Made by a program: the position numbers and the translations under genes | The notes under the pieces: model-generated | Seen by the model: the letters and a program-made list of their open reading frames with translations, nothing else | Databases searched by the model: none | What the model was told of the DNA's origin: nothing | DNA from: Minicystis rosea | GTDB lineage: Bacteria; Myxococcota_A; Polyangia; Polyangiales; Polyangiaceae | Reading direction: 5' to 3' | Assembly (NCBI GenBank): GCA_001931535.1 | Contig: CP016211.1 | Coordinates: 8,231,703-8,295,702 of the forward strand | Length of the DNA: 64,000 nucleotides | In this document: positions 39,466 to 48,998 of the stretch, piece after piece | Numbering within the stretch: the stretch's first letter is position 1 | Layout: each line of letters begins with the position of its first letter

Positions 39466-40794
39466 ATGATCGACGTCGTCATGCCGCAGCTCGGCGAGAG
39501 CGTCGCCGAGGGCACCATCACCAAGTGGCTCGTCAACGAGGGCGACTTCGTCACGCGGGATCAGGTGCTGCTCGAGGTGGCCACGGACAAGGCCGATACC
39601 GAGGTGCACGCGCCCGCGAACGGCGTGGTGACCAAGATCGCCGCGCCCGCCGGGAGCGTGGTGCCGAAGCAGGGCTTGCTCTGCCAGATCGACGAGACCG
39701 CGCAGAAGCCCGCTGCCAAGGCCGCGCCCGCGCCGGCTGCAGCCCCCGCTGCTGCTGCTGCGCCGGCCGCGCGCGCCGCTGGCAACAACGAGCCGGCCAC
39801 GCAGGCGCTGTCGTCGCCGTCGACGCGCAAGCTCGCGCGCGAGATGGGCGTGGACATCAACAAGGTGCAGCCGAGCGGCGCGCACGGCCGCGTGACGCAC
39901 GACGACGTGGTGCACGCGCTCGGTCAGTCGCCGGCGCCGAGCGTGGCGCTCGCGCCCGCTCCGGCGGCGCCCGTCGCTGCGCCGACGCCTGCGGCCGAGC
40001 TCTCGCAGCTCATCCAAGCGGGCGGCGGCTTCGTTCCGCCGATCCCCGGCGTCGGCTACGGCGCGTACAAGGTGCCGGCCTACGTGCCGAAGCCCGGTGA
40101 CGAGGTGGTGCCGTTCAACCGCCGCCGCCGGATCACGGCCGATCACATGGTCTACTCGAAGGTCACGTCGCCGCACGTGGTGACGGTGGCCGAGGTCGAT
40201 CTCTACGCGACCAGCAAGCTGCGCGACGAGCACAAGGATCGCTTCAAGAAGGCGGGCGTGCCGCTCACGTTCCTGGCCTTCATCTGCGCCGCCACCGTGC
40301 GCGCGCTGCGCGAGCACCCGGAGGTCAACGCGCGCGTGCTCGAGGGCTCGTACGTGCGGCTCCGCGACGTGAACCTCGGCATCGCGGTGGACACGCCCGG
40401 GGGCCTGATCGTCCCGAGCATCAAGCACGCGGACCAGCTCTCGCTGCGCGGCATCGCGGCCAACATCGACGAGCTCGCGACGCGCGCGCGGAACGGGAAG
40501 ATCACCGCGGACGATCTGGCCAACACCACGTTCACGGTCTCGAACCCCGGACAGAAGGGCAACCTCTTCGGCGCGGCGATCATCTCTCAACCGAACGTGG
40601 GCATCCTGCGCATGGGCGAGATCAAGAAGCGCCCCGTGGTCGTCACGCGCGACGGCGAGGACTCGATCGCCATCCATCCCGTCATGTACATGGCGCTCTC
40701 GTACGACCACCGCATCATCGACGGCGTGCTGGCCAACTCCTTCCTGTGGCGTGTCGCGGATCTGCTCTCGCGCGCCGATTTCGAGGTGGCGTGA
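39466..40794 (+). CDS. Dihydrolipoamide acyltransferase (2-oxo acid dehydrogenase E2)
   Basis: 442 residues. One lipoyl domain (MPQLGESVAEGTITKWLV; lipoyl Lys in VATDKADTEVHA), an Ala/Pro linker, the E3-binding domain (STRKLAREMGVDINKVQPSG) and the catalytic acyltransferase domain ending with the active-site His and Asp (LSYDHRIIDG). It is the core of a 2-oxo acid dehydrogenase complex. Branched-chain and 2-oxoglutarate types cannot be separated by eye, and no E1 or E3 gene is adjacent. The TGATG junction couples it to glyA. Confidence 0.9.
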   Translation: MIDVVMPQLGESVAEGTITKWLVNEGDFVTRDQVLLEVATDKADTEVHAPANGVVTKIAAPAGSVVPKQGLLCQIDETAQKPAAKAAPAPAAAPAAAAAPAARAAGNNEPATQALSSPSTRKLAREMGVDINKVQPSGAHGRVTHDDVVHALGQSPAPSVALAPAPAAPVAAPTPAAELSQLIQAGGGFVPPIPGVGYGAYKVPAYVPKPGDEVVPFNRRRRITADHMVYSKVTSPHVVTVAEVDLYATSKLRDEHKDRFKKAGVPLTFLAFICAATVRALREHPEVNARVLEGSYVRLRDVNLGIAVDTPGGLIVPSIKHADQLSLRGIAANIDELATRARNGKITADDLANTTFTVSNPGQKGNLFGAAIISQPNVGILRMGEIKKRPVVVTRDGEDSIAIHPVMYMALSYDHRIIDGVLANSFLWRVADLLSRADFEVA

Positions 40795-42062
40795 TGACGA
40801 CGAGCAAGGCTCCGGGGCGGGCGCCGCTCGCCGAGGTCGATCCCGAGATTGCCGCGCTCATCGATGCCGAGGAGCGCTACGAGGCCGACACGCTCCGCCT
40901 CATCGCCAGCGAGAACTATACCTCGCGCGCGGTGCTGGAGGCGACCGGGTCGGTGCTCACCAACAAGTACTCCGAGGGGTACCCGAACAAGCGCTACTAC
41001 GAAGGGCAGCGCCACGTCGACGTGGTGGAGGAGCTCGCCAAGAGCCGCCTCGTCAAGCTCTTCGGCGCCGAGCACGTGAACGTGCAGCCCTACTCGGGCA
41101 GCCCGGCGAACCTCGCGGTTTACCTCGCGTTCGTGAAGCCGGGCGAGACCATCATGGGCCTCGGGCTGCCGTCGGGCGGCCACCTGACCCACGGGTGGAA
41201 CGTCAGCATCACGGGCAAGTTCTTCAACTCGGTCGCGTACGGCGTGCGCGAGAGCGATCACCGCATCGACATGGATCAGGTGCGCGCGCTCGCGGTGCAG
41301 CACAAGCCGAAGCTCCTCTGGTGCGGCACCACCGCGTACCCGCGGGCCATCGACTTCGCGGCGTTCCGCGCGATCGCGGACGAGGTCGGCGCCATCCTGG
41401 CGGCGGACATCTCGCACATCGCCGGGCTCGTGGCGGGCGGCGCGCACGCGTCGCCGATCGGGATCGCCGACGTGGTGACGACCACCACGCACAAGACGCT
41501 GCGTGGCCCGCGCGGCGCCGCGATCATGTGCAAGGCGCAGCACGCGGCGGCCATCGATCGCGCGGTGTTCCCCGGCCTCCAGGGCGGCCCGCACGATCAC
41601 ACCACCGCGGCCATCGCGGTGGCCGCGAAGGAGGCGTCGGCGCCGTCGTTCAAGGACTATGCGGCGGCGGTCGTGGCCAACGCGAAGGCGCTCGGCGAAG
41701 GCCTCGCGGCGCGCGGCTTCCGGCTCATCACCGGCGGCACGGACAACCACCTGCTCCTCATCGACATGACGCCCAAGAACGTGCCCGGCAAGCCGTACGC
41801 GCAGGCGCTGGAGCGGGCCGGGATCGTGGCGAACTACAACTCGATCCCGTTCGATCCGCGCAAGCCCTTCGATCCGTCGGGCCTCCGCGTGGGCACCGCG
41901 GCGCTCACGTCGCGCGGCATGGGCACCGCCGAGATGGCGACGCTCGCCGGGTGGATGGACGAGGTCGCCGAGAACATGACGGACGAGGCGCGGCTCACGA
42001 ACATCGCGGGCGCGGTGAAGGAGCTCTGCGCTCGCTTCCCGGCGCCGGGCCTCAGGGTCTGA
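40794..42062 (+). CDS. glyA: Serine hydroxymethyltransferase
   Basis: 422 residues, full length. N-terminal RLIASENYTSRAVLEA, PLP region GGHLTHGW and the PLP-binding Lys in VVTTTTHKTLRGPRG are all intact. It interconverts serine and glycine with tetrahydrofolate and is the main one-carbon source. Its ATG shares a base with the E2 stop codon (TGATG), so translation is coupled. The linkage of an E2 subunit with glyA is unusual but probably not functional. Confidence 0.97.
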   Translation: MTTSKAPGRAPLAEVDPEIAALIDAEERYEADTLRLIASENYTSRAVLEATGSVLTNKYSEGYPNKRYYEGQRHVDVVEELAKSRLVKLFGAEHVNVQPYSGSPANLAVYLAFVKPGETIMGLGLPSGGHLTHGWNVSITGKFFNSVAYGVRESDHRIDMDQVRALAVQHKPKLLWCGTTAYPRAIDFAAFRAIADEVGAILAADISHIAGLVAGGAHASPIGIADVVTTTTHKTLRGPRGAAIMCKAQHAAAIDRAVFPGLQGGPHDHTTAAIAVAAKEASAPSFKDYAAAVVANAKALGEGLAARGFRLITGGTDNHLLLIDMTPKNVPGKPYAQALERAGIVANYNSIPFDPRKPFDPSGLRVGTAALTSRGMGTAEMATLAGWMDEVAENMTDEARLTNIAGAVKELCARFPAPGLRV

Positions 42063-42202
42063 GCCTCACGCGGAGGCTCGATCCACGGGCCACCGCGCGC
42101 CGCCGGCGCCTTGCCGCGCGGCCTTTCCCAACACTGCATTTCGGCTGAATTCGTGGCGCAAAGAGACGCGCCGCGCGCATGGGGTGCGCGCGGCGCGAAG
42201 GA

Positions 42203-43024
42203 TCAGGCGCCGAGCGCGTAGCCCGTCTCGTGCACCAGATCGGCGAGCTGCGCGCGCATCCGCGTCTTGGCGCGCTCTTCGATCTGACGGACGCGCTCGC
42301 GGCTCACGCCCCACGTCACGCTGAGCTGCTCGAGCGTCTCCGGATCCTCGGAGAGGAGACGGCGACGCACGATGTCCTGCTCGCGCTCCGAGAGACCGGA
42401 GACCGCCTTGGCGACCGCGCCGCGCACGCGCGCCCGCTCCTCGGCCTCGCGGAAGGCGTCCTCGGCGCTGGCGACGCGATCGGCCATGCGCTCGAGCGGG
42501 TTCTGCCCATCGTCGCTGGGCGTGAGGCGCGCGTCGCCCTGCATGAGCAGCGGGAGCAGCTCGAGCACGCGCTCCGTCGGAAGGCCGCTCATCTCGGCGA
42601 GGACCTCCGGCCGCTGCTCCCGCGTCTTGCGAAAGAGCCGCAGCGCACGGCGCTCGCCCTTCGACGATCCGAGCCGGACGATGCGGTAGTGGCGGGCCAC
42701 GTACTCGCGGATCTCGGCTCGGATCCAGTACTGCGCGTAGTGCGCGAGGCGCACGCCGTGGCTCGGATCGAAGCGCGCCACGGCCTTGAGCAGTCCGACG
42801 TTGCCCTCCTGCACCAGGTCCTCGATGGGCAGGCCCCAGCGCCGGTACTCCACGGCCACGCGCAGCACCGCGCCCAGGCACCCTTCGATCAAGCGGCGCG
42901 CGGCCTCCTGATCACCGCCCTGGCAGCGCCGCGCGAGATCCTGCTCGAGCTCGGGCGTGAGCGGCGCGCGGCGGGCGATGTCCGAACGATAGCGAGCGAG
43001 CGAGGTCGTATCGGAGATGGTCAT
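42203..43024 (-). CDS. Sigma-32 (RpoH)-like RNA polymerase sigma factor
   Basis: 273 residues. Region 2 reads LPIEDLVQEGNVGLLKAVAR, then FDPSHGVRLAHYAQYWIRAE; an RpoH-box-like ERRALRLFRKTREQ follows; region 4 is LSEREQDIVRRRLLSEDPET with VSRERVRQIEERA. Region 1.1 is absent, as in group 3 factors of the RpoH type. It lies 6 bp downstream of the RND pump gene on the same strand, so it is probably on the efflux mRNA. It may be an alternative heat-shock-like factor rather than the main rpoH. Confidence 0.85.
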   Translation of the reverse strand: MTISDTTSLARYRSDIARRAPLTPELEQDLARRCQGGDQEAARRLIEGCLGAVLRVAVEYRRWGLPIEDLVQEGNVGLLKAVARFDPSHGVRLAHYAQYWIRAEIREYVARHYRIVRLGSSKGERRALRLFRKTREQRPEVLAEMSGLPTERVLELLPLLMQGDARLTPSDDGQNPLERMADRVASAEDAFREAEERARVRGAVAKAVSGLSEREQDIVRRRLLSEDPETLEQLSVTWGVSRERVRQIEERAKTRMRAQLADLVHETGYALGA

Positions 43025-43030
43025 GACGAT

Positions 43031-46000
43031 TCACTCCTCCGCAGCAGCGGCTTCGTGCGACTCGCCGAGCAGTGCATCCAGCTCGGCCTCGCCCCGATCC
43101 ACGTCCCCCTTCTTGCCGAAGGTGCGCTTGAACCAATTCGAAGCATCGTCGAAGAGCGAGTAAGCGACGGGCACCGCGAGCAGGGTGAGGATGAGCGAGA
43201 GGCTCTGCCCACCGAGCACGATCGAGCCCATCGTGCGGTTCTGGCCGGACCCGATGCCGTGCGAGTTGACCAGCGGGATCATGCCGGCGACGAACGCGAT
43301 CGTCGTCATGAGGATGGGACGCAGACGATCCTTGTTGGCCTCGAGGATGGCCTCGAGCCGCGGCTTGCCCTGCGCGCGCAGGTGGTTCGTGTGATCGATC
43401 TGCAAGATGGCGTTCTTCTTCACGACGCCGAAGAGCACCAGGAGCCCGAGCGCCGAGAACATGTTCAGCGTCTGGTGGAAGATGAGCAGCGAGAGCAGCG
43501 CGAACGGCACCGTGAGCGGCAGCGACAGGAGGATCGTGATCGGGTGGAGCCACGACTCGAACTGCGCCGCGAGGATCAGGTACATGAAGACGAAGGCCAG
43601 GCCGATGACCATGAGGAAGCCCACGGCCGTGTCGGCGGTGTTCCTCGAGCGGCCGACGGCTTGCACCGAGTAGCCCGCGGGCAGGTGCTGGTCGGCGATG
43701 ATCTTCTCGAGCGATGCCTGAACGGCGCTCTCGCCGAAGCCCGGCGCCGGGTTCGTCATGATCGTGATCTGACGGACGCGACCGAGACGATCGATCTGCG
43801 CCGGCCCCGCGTCGGGCTTGGACTCGACCACGCTCGTGAGCGGGATGGCGCCGAACTTCGTCGAGGGCACGTCGACGAGCGCGAGCGTCTCGGCGTCGGT
43901 GCGGAAGCGCTGATCGGCGCGAAGACGAATGTCGTACTCCTCGCCGCCTTCACCGTAGGACGAGACCTTGAACCCGCCGACGAGGAGCTGGAGCGTGCTG
44001 GCTACGTCCGCGACCTGGACGCCGAGCGTCGCCGCGCGATCGCGCTCGATGCCGACGCGCAGCTCGGGCTTGCCCTCGACGAAGGAGTTGTCGATGTCGA
44101 CGGCGCCCGGCACCTTGCGGAGCTCGGCGGTGATGCGCTTGGCGTAGACGCCGAGCTGCGCGAGATCCGGACCGCGGATGGCGAGCTGGATGTTCTGCGT
44201 CGCGGCCGCGCCGACGGAGAAGGCGGCCACCTCGCCCGCGGTGACGCGCAGCTCCGGCGGCAACTTGGCGAGGATCTCGTTGCGGGTCCGCTGCATGATC
44301 TCCGCCTGGCTCTCCTTGCGGTCCTCGGGATTGACGAGCATGGCGTAGACCTTGGCGACGTTCGTGCTCTGGAGATCACCCTCGCCCACGGTCATGAGCG
44401 TCTGCTTCACGCCCGGGAGCCGGCGGATGTCGTCGGCGATGCGCTCGGCGGCGAGGCGCGTCGAGGTGATGCTCGTGCCCTCCGCGGTGCGGATGGTGAC
44501 CTGGAACTGGGCGATGTCGTCCACCGGGAGGAAGCCGCCGGGGAGGCGCTTGGCGATGGGGCCGCACGATCCGAGCACGACGGCGCAGGTGACCACCATC
44601 ACCCAGCGGTGCTGCATCACCCAGCCGAGCACGACCATGTAGAGGCGCTCGATGGGCTTGTAGAACGTGTCGACGACGCGCTCGAGGATGCCCTTCTTCC
44701 CATCCGGCCCGTGCGCGTGCGCGTGCCCCGAGAGCCAGCGCGCGGCCAAGGACGGCGTGAGGGTGAAGCTCACGATGAGCGACACGCCGATGGCGAAGGC
44801 CATGGTGAGGCCGAAGCTGCGGAGGAAGCGGCCTGCGATGCCGGGCATGAACGACACCGGGATGAACACCGCCATGAGCGAGAGCGTGGTCGCGAGGACC
44901 GCGAGGCCGATCTCGCGCGTCGCCAGGACGGCGGCGGGGAAGGGCTTCATCCCCTTCTCGTCGATGAAGCGGACGATGTTCTCGATGACGACGATGGCGT
45001 CGTCGATCACGATGCCGACCGCCAGGGCCAGCGCGAGGAGCGTGAGGAAGTTGAGGGTGAAGCCGGCGATCCACATGACCGCGAACGTCCCGATGATGGA
45101 GATCGGGATGGCGAGCGCGGCGATCACGGTGCTGCGGAAGTTGCCGAGGAACACGAGCACGACGAGCGCGGCCAGGCCGGCGCCGAGGATGAGGTGCTCC
45201 TTCACCGCGCCGATGCCGGTGCGGATGACCTCCGAGTTGTCGCGCACGATCTCGAGCTTCGTCCCTGCCGGCAGGTTCTTCTGGATGCCGTCGAGGCGCT
45301 TCTTCACCGAGTCGACGACGGAGACCGTGTTCTGGCCCGACTGCTTGACGATGGAGAGGAGGACGGCGCGATCGTGGTCGACCTGCGCGTACGTCTTCTC
45401 CTCGGCGCGGCCGTCTTCGACGCGCGCGACGTCCTCGAGGCGGATGGCGTGGCCCGCGCGCTCGCGGATGACGACGCGGCCGAGGGCCTCGGGCGACTGC
45501 ACGCGGCCGACGACGCGAAGCGTGAGGTTCTCGGGGCCGGTCTCCAGGTTGCCGCCCGGCGTGGTCAGGTTCTGGGCCGCGACGGCGCGCTGCACCTCGG
45601 CGACGGTGAGCCCGTAGGCGCGGAGGGCGATGGGATCGATCCAGATGTTGAGCTGGCGGTTCTGGGCGCCGATGACGCTCACCTGGCCGACGCCGTAGAT
45701 GCTCTCGATCTGCCGGCGCACCGTCTTGTCGGCGATCTCGCTGACCTCGCGGATGGGCTTGTCGGATCGCACGGCCACGAGGAGGACGGGGACGGCGCCG
45801 GGGTCGACCTTGCTGACGATGGGCTGATCGATGCCCTTCGGCAGCTCGGGGGAGATGATGTTGATCTTGTCACGCACCTCCTGCGCGGCGACGTTGACGT
45901 CCTTCTCCAGCGTGAACTGGATGATGATCGACGAGACGCCCTGGCTCGACGTGGAGCGGAGATCGTCGATGCCGCTGATGGTGTTGACCGCGCCTTCGAT

Positions 46001-46201
46001 CTTGTCGGTGATGTCGGTCTCGACCTCCTCGGGCGCGGCGCCGTCGAGGCGGGTCGTGATGACGATGACGGGGAAGTCGACGTTGGGGAACTGATCGAGA
46101 CCGAGCTTCGTGTAGCCGGCGATGCCGAGCACGACGATGAGGAGCATGAGCACCGTCGCGAAGACGGGGCGCCTTACGCAAATCTGCGCGAGCCATTGCA
46201 T
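43031..46201 (-). CDS. RND multidrug efflux permease (AcrB/MexB, HAE1 family)
   Basis: 1056 residues. N terminus RRPVFATVLMLLIVVLGIAG, porter region with PNVDFPVIVITTRLDGAAPE, twelve membrane segments in the 1+6+5 pattern, LALALAVGIVIDDAIVVIEN with the proton-relay Asp pair, and the conserved GIGSGQNRTMG near the C terminus. It exports hydrophobic compounds across the inner membrane with the adaptor encoded 9 bp upstream. No TolC-type outer membrane gene is in this operon. A TetR gene is divergent. Confidence 0.95.
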   Translation of the reverse strand: MQWLAQICVRRPVFATVLMLLIVVLGIAGYTKLGLDQFPNVDFPVIVITTRLDGAAPEEVETDITDKIEGAVNTISGIDDLRSTSSQGVSSIIIQFTLEKDVNVAAQEVRDKINIISPELPKGIDQPIVSKVDPGAVPVLLVAVRSDKPIREVSEIADKTVRRQIESIYGVGQVSVIGAQNRQLNIWIDPIALRAYGLTVAEVQRAVAAQNLTTPGGNLETGPENLTLRVVGRVQSPEALGRVVIRERAGHAIRLEDVARVEDGRAEEKTYAQVDHDRAVLLSIVKQSGQNTVSVVDSVKKRLDGIQKNLPAGTKLEIVRDNSEVIRTGIGAVKEHLILGAGLAALVVLVFLGNFRSTVIAALAIPISIIGTFAVMWIAGFTLNFLTLLALALAVGIVIDDAIVVIENIVRFIDEKGMKPFPAAVLATREIGLAVLATTLSLMAVFIPVSFMPGIAGRFLRSFGLTMAFAIGVSLIVSFTLTPSLAARWLSGHAHAHGPDGKKGILERVVDTFYKPIERLYMVVLGWVMQHRWVMVVTCAVVLGSCGPIAKRLPGGFLPVDDIAQFQVTIRTAEGTSITSTRLAAERIADDIRRLPGVKQTLMTVGEGDLQSTNVAKVYAMLVNPEDRKESQAEIMQRTRNEILAKLPPELRVTAGEVAAFSVGAAATQNIQLAIRGPDLAQLGVYAKRITAELRKVPGAVDIDNSFVEGKPELRVGIERDRAATLGVQVADVASTLQLLVGGFKVSSYGEGGEEYDIRLRADQRFRTDAETLALVDVPSTKFGAIPLTSVVESKPDAGPAQIDRLGRVRQITIMTNPAPGFGESAVQASLEKIIADQHLPAGYSVQAVGRSRNTADTAVGFLMVIGLAFVFMYLILAAQFESWLHPITILLSLPLTVPFALLSLLIFHQTLNMFSALGLLVLFGVVKKNAILQIDHTNHLRAQGKPRLEAILEANKDRLRPILMTTIAFVAGMIPLVNSHGIGSGQNRTMGSIVLGGQSLSLILTLLAVPVAYSLFDDASNWFKRTFGKKGDVDRGEAELDALLGESHEAAAAEE

Positions 46202-46210
46202 GGCGACACC

Positions 46211-47287
46211 TCAGCGGACGGCTTGGCCGTTCTGCATCGTGGGGGCAGGCTTCGTGATGATGCGGTCGCCGGTGGCGAGGCCGCGCGTGACGGCGACGAC
46301 GTCGCCCTTCGTGGCGCCGAGCTGGACGACGCGCTCTTCGATGCGCTGGTTCACGACGGCGAAGACGTGCACCAGGCCCTCCTTCGTAACGAGCGCCGAC
46401 TTCGGCACCACGGGCGCGGGCACCTCGCCCGTCATGAGCGCCACGGTCGCGAACATGCCGGGGCGCAGGGCGCGATCGGGGTTGTCGACCACGGCCTCGG
46501 CGACGAGGTCGCGCGTCGTCTCGCGCACGGCGGCGCTGATGAAGCGCACGGTGCCGGTGAACTCGCGATCCGGGTAGGCAGGCACGGTGAACGTCAGGGG
46601 ACCGCCGTCCTTGAGCGATGAGAGATTCTGCTCGGGGACGGTCAGCTCCAGGCGGAGGGCGTCGAGCTGGACGAGCGTGACGACCTTGCTGTCGGCGCGC
46701 ACGTACTCGCCTTCGTCGACGTAGCGCTCGATGATGACGCCGTTGAACGGCGCGCGGATCGATCCGTCACCGACCACGAGCGACGCGGCATTGGCCCGCG
46801 CCTGCGCCGCCTCGATCGAGAGGGGCGCGTTGCGGCACGAGTCGCTCATGCGATCGTACTCGGCGGGCGAGACCGCGCCCGTCTGCAGGAGCTTCTGGTA
46901 GCGCTCGCATTCGCGCTTGGCCGTCTCGGCGTTGGCGCGCGCGAGGGCGGCGTTGGCCCGCGCTTCGGCTGCGGTCAGAGAGGCGCCGCGGATGTCGAGG
47001 GTGGCGAGCAGGTCGCCCTGCTTCACCTCGGTACCGCGCTCGACGAACGTCTTCAGCACGCGCCCCACGGCGTTGGCGGCGAGATCCGTCTGCTGCTTGC
47101 CACGCAGCGAGCCGGTGACCCGGAGCGATCGCGGCATGGGCTGCGCGCGCACCTCCGTCGTCTCCACGTCGATTGCCTCGGTCGCGCGCTCCGCGGGCGC
47201 GGCCTGGCTCTTCTTGCAACCAGCAAGCGCCGCCGCGAGCGCGATGACGACAGTCGCACGCGAGGGACGGAACAACAGACTCTTCAA
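46211..47287 (-). CDS. RND efflux periplasmic adaptor (MFP), lipoprotein
   Basis: 358 residues. The lipobox lies at the end of a signal peptide (VVIALAAALAGCKK). A barrel-sandwich/lipoyl half (GRVLKTFVERGTEVKQGDLL), a coiled-coil hairpin rich in Ala/Arg/Glu (about 110-160) and the second lipoyl half (IRAPFNGVIIERYVDEGEYV) are followed by the beta-barrel domain. It links the pump to an outer membrane channel. It is the first gene of the efflux operon; the 250-bp AT-richer region upstream probably holds operator sites for the divergent TetR protein. Confidence 0.93.
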   Translation of the reverse strand: MKSLLFRPSRATVVIALAAALAGCKKSQAAPAERATEAIDVETTEVRAQPMPRSLRVTGSLRGKQQTDLAANAVGRVLKTFVERGTEVKQGDLLATLDIRGASLTAAEARANAALARANAETAKRECERYQKLLQTGAVSPAEYDRMSDSCRNAPLSIEAAQARANAASLVVGDGSIRAPFNGVIIERYVDEGEYVRADSKVVTLVQLDALRLELTVPEQNLSSLKDGGPLTFTVPAYPDREFTGTVRFISAAVRETTRDLVAEAVVDNPDRALRPGMFATVALMTGEVPAPVVPKSALVTKEGLVHVFAVVNQRIEERVVQLGATKGDVVAVTRGLATGDRIITKPAPTMQNGQAVR

Positions 47288-47536
47288 GGGCTCCTCCGGT
47301 CGGCGAGATGCGGCGTTCGAGCGCCGAACACACGATGGCCAGCGCGGGGAAAGGCGTCGCGCAAGGCATTCTCTTCAAGCCAAATGTGCCTGTGGGACGC
47401 CGCAGACACATCGCCACAGCTAGTTGCGATGAGGTGTAAATCCCTTCTTACCCGATCGCAACAAAAAGTTGAGATAAGATTTGTATGGGCAAGATTAACA
47501 ATGCGAAGTGCGTCAAGAAGACGCAGTAACTGAGCT

Positions 47537-48196
47537 ATGTTCTCGCGAGGCCGGATGATCGAAGAACCGCGCACCAAGGCCAGGACCAAGGCGCCCGCCA
47601 AGCGGCGGGCGCGACGCGAGCTCGTCCGCGGTGAGCCCGTCGTGCAGCGCGTGCTCGCCGCCACGCTGGAGGAGCTCGGCCGATGCGGCTATCGCGCGCT
47701 GCGCATGGAAGATGTGGCGCTCGCCGCCGGCGTCAACAAGACGACCGTGTATCGCCGCTGGCCCGAGAAGTCGGGGCTCGTGCGCGACGCGCTCTCGTCG
47801 CTCACGCAGGACGTGCTCGTCCTCCCCGAGACGGGCTCGCTGCGCGGCGATCTCCTCGCGCTCGGACGCAGCATGGTGAGATTCTCGGGCGACTGTCAGG
47901 GGCAGAGCATCTTCCGGATGCTGCACGCGGAGAGCCTCGATCCCGAGGTCATCGAGATCAAGAAGGCCATGCGCCAGCGGCACGAGGCCCTCCCCAAGGC
48001 CGTGCTCGCCGCGGCGGTGGAGCGGGGCGAGCTCGCGGCCGGCGTCGACCACATCGAGCTCATCGATGCTTTCATCGGCGCCATCCATCACAAGCTCTTC
48101 CTCATGGCCGACGCGGTGACCGAAACATTCCTCGAGCGCCTTGCGAACATCGTCCTCTACGGCGCGCTCCCGCGTCGTGAGGGGAAGCGCGCATAG
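47537..48196 (+). CDS. TetR-family repressor, probable efflux regulator
   Basis: 219 residues. N-terminal helix-turn-helix: VLAATLEELGRCGYRALRME, then VALAAGVNKTTVYRRWPEK. The C-terminal ligand domain is less conserved, with TETFLERLANIVLYGA at the end. It is divergent from the RND operon, the standard layout for a repressor that is released by pump substrates. ATG 47537 or 47555 are both possible starts. An inverted pair TTGCGAT...ATCGCAA at 47425-47463 is a candidate operator element but widely spaced. Confidence 0.88.
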   Translation: MFSRGRMIEEPRTKARTKAPAKRRARRELVRGEPVVQRVLAATLEELGRCGYRALRMEDVALAAGVNKTTVYRRWPEKSGLVRDALSSLTQDVLVLPETGSLRGDLLALGRSMVRFSGDCQGQSIFRMLHAESLDPEVIEIKKAMRQRHEALPKAVLAAAVERGELAAGVDHIELIDAFIGAIHHKLFLMADAVTETFLERLANIVLYGALPRREGKRA

Positions 48197-48272
48197 CATC
48201 CAGCGACGCGCGACGAAGAGCCGGCAGACCTCCACATCGCCGGCTCGCGGCGCTTTCTGATACCGTCGAGGA

Positions 48273-48659
48273 ATGACGATCGGCACACGAGGGGCCCGCG
48301 ACAGAGCTCTGATCTTCGGCGCCGCGCTGTCGGTCATCGCCGGTTGCGATCTGGTGAAGGGCGATTGGGGATCCGAGGTCAGCTTCTCGATCGATCGCGA
48401 TCGGACCGTGGTGGGCCAGACCATCGAGGTCACCTTCGACAAGCTCAACGACGAAGGCGGCAAACACTACTGGATCGCCATCCAGCCGGAGGACGCGTCC
48501 AACACCGATCAGACGGGGCGCATCCCCGTCCCCTCCGGCATCCAGAGCATGCGGCTCACGGCGACGAAGGTCGGCGCCAACGAGGTGCGGGTCTACACGG
48601 AGTCGAGCGGAGGCCCGAACATGATCATCGCGCGGAAGAAGCTGCGCGTGATCGAGTGA
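48273..48659 (+). CDS. Small lipoprotein of unknown function
   Basis: 128 residues with a signal peptide ending in a lipobox (FGAALSVIAGCDLVKG). The mature part is a single beta-rich domain (VSFSIDRDRTVVGQTIEVTF... LRLTATKVGANEVRVYTE-like wording) resembling an Ig-like fold. It stands alone after the TetR gene. No family is recognised. Confidence 0.75.
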   Translation: MTIGTRGARDRALIFGAALSVIAGCDLVKGDWGSEVSFSIDRDRTVVGQTIEVTFDKLNDEGGKHYWIAIQPEDASNTDQTGRIPVPSGIQSMRLTATKVGANEVRVYTESSGGPNMIIARKKLRVIE

Positions 48660-48745
48660 TCGCGAGTGTTCCAAGCATCTTCGTGACGCTCGCCAAACGA
48701 CGGCGACGCAAGCTTCGTCTCGACGCCGCCGGCGGCAGACGGCCC

Positions 48746-48998
48746 ATCGTTGGTGCTCAAACCATCGTTCGCCGAATCGTTGGTGCTCAAATCATCGACG
48801 GCTGAATCGTTGGTGCTCAAACCATCATTCCAACGGCGGTCGCACCGATGAGAATCATTGGTGCTCAAACCATCCTCCGAGTGCCGGCGCCGTGCGGTGA
48901 TGGGAATCGTTGGTGCTCAAACCATCATCGCGCCGCGCGACGTCATTCCAGCACTCGGCCGATGACGCCGGCGGAGGATCGTTTGAGCTCAAAGCATC
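48746..48998. repeat. Six spaced copies of a 21-bp direct repeat
   Basis: The unit ATCGTTGGTGCTCAAACCAT(C) occurs at 48746, 48776, 48806, 48854, 48906 and, degenerate, 48978. Spacing is uneven (30, 30, 48, 52, 72), so it is not a CRISPR array. Each unit can form a small TGGT...ACCA hairpin. The last copy overlaps the 3' end of the next gene. Confidence 0.8.

Noticed and set aside
42179..46621. A 1480-codon plus-strand open frame
   Set aside because: It is antisense to the RND pump and adaptor, rich in Arg/Asp/Glu/His as expected of a shadow frame in GC-rich DNA, and matches no family.
48746..48998. CRISPR array
   Set aside because: Spacing between repeats is irregular (9 to 51 bases), units are imperfect, and no cas genes are present.
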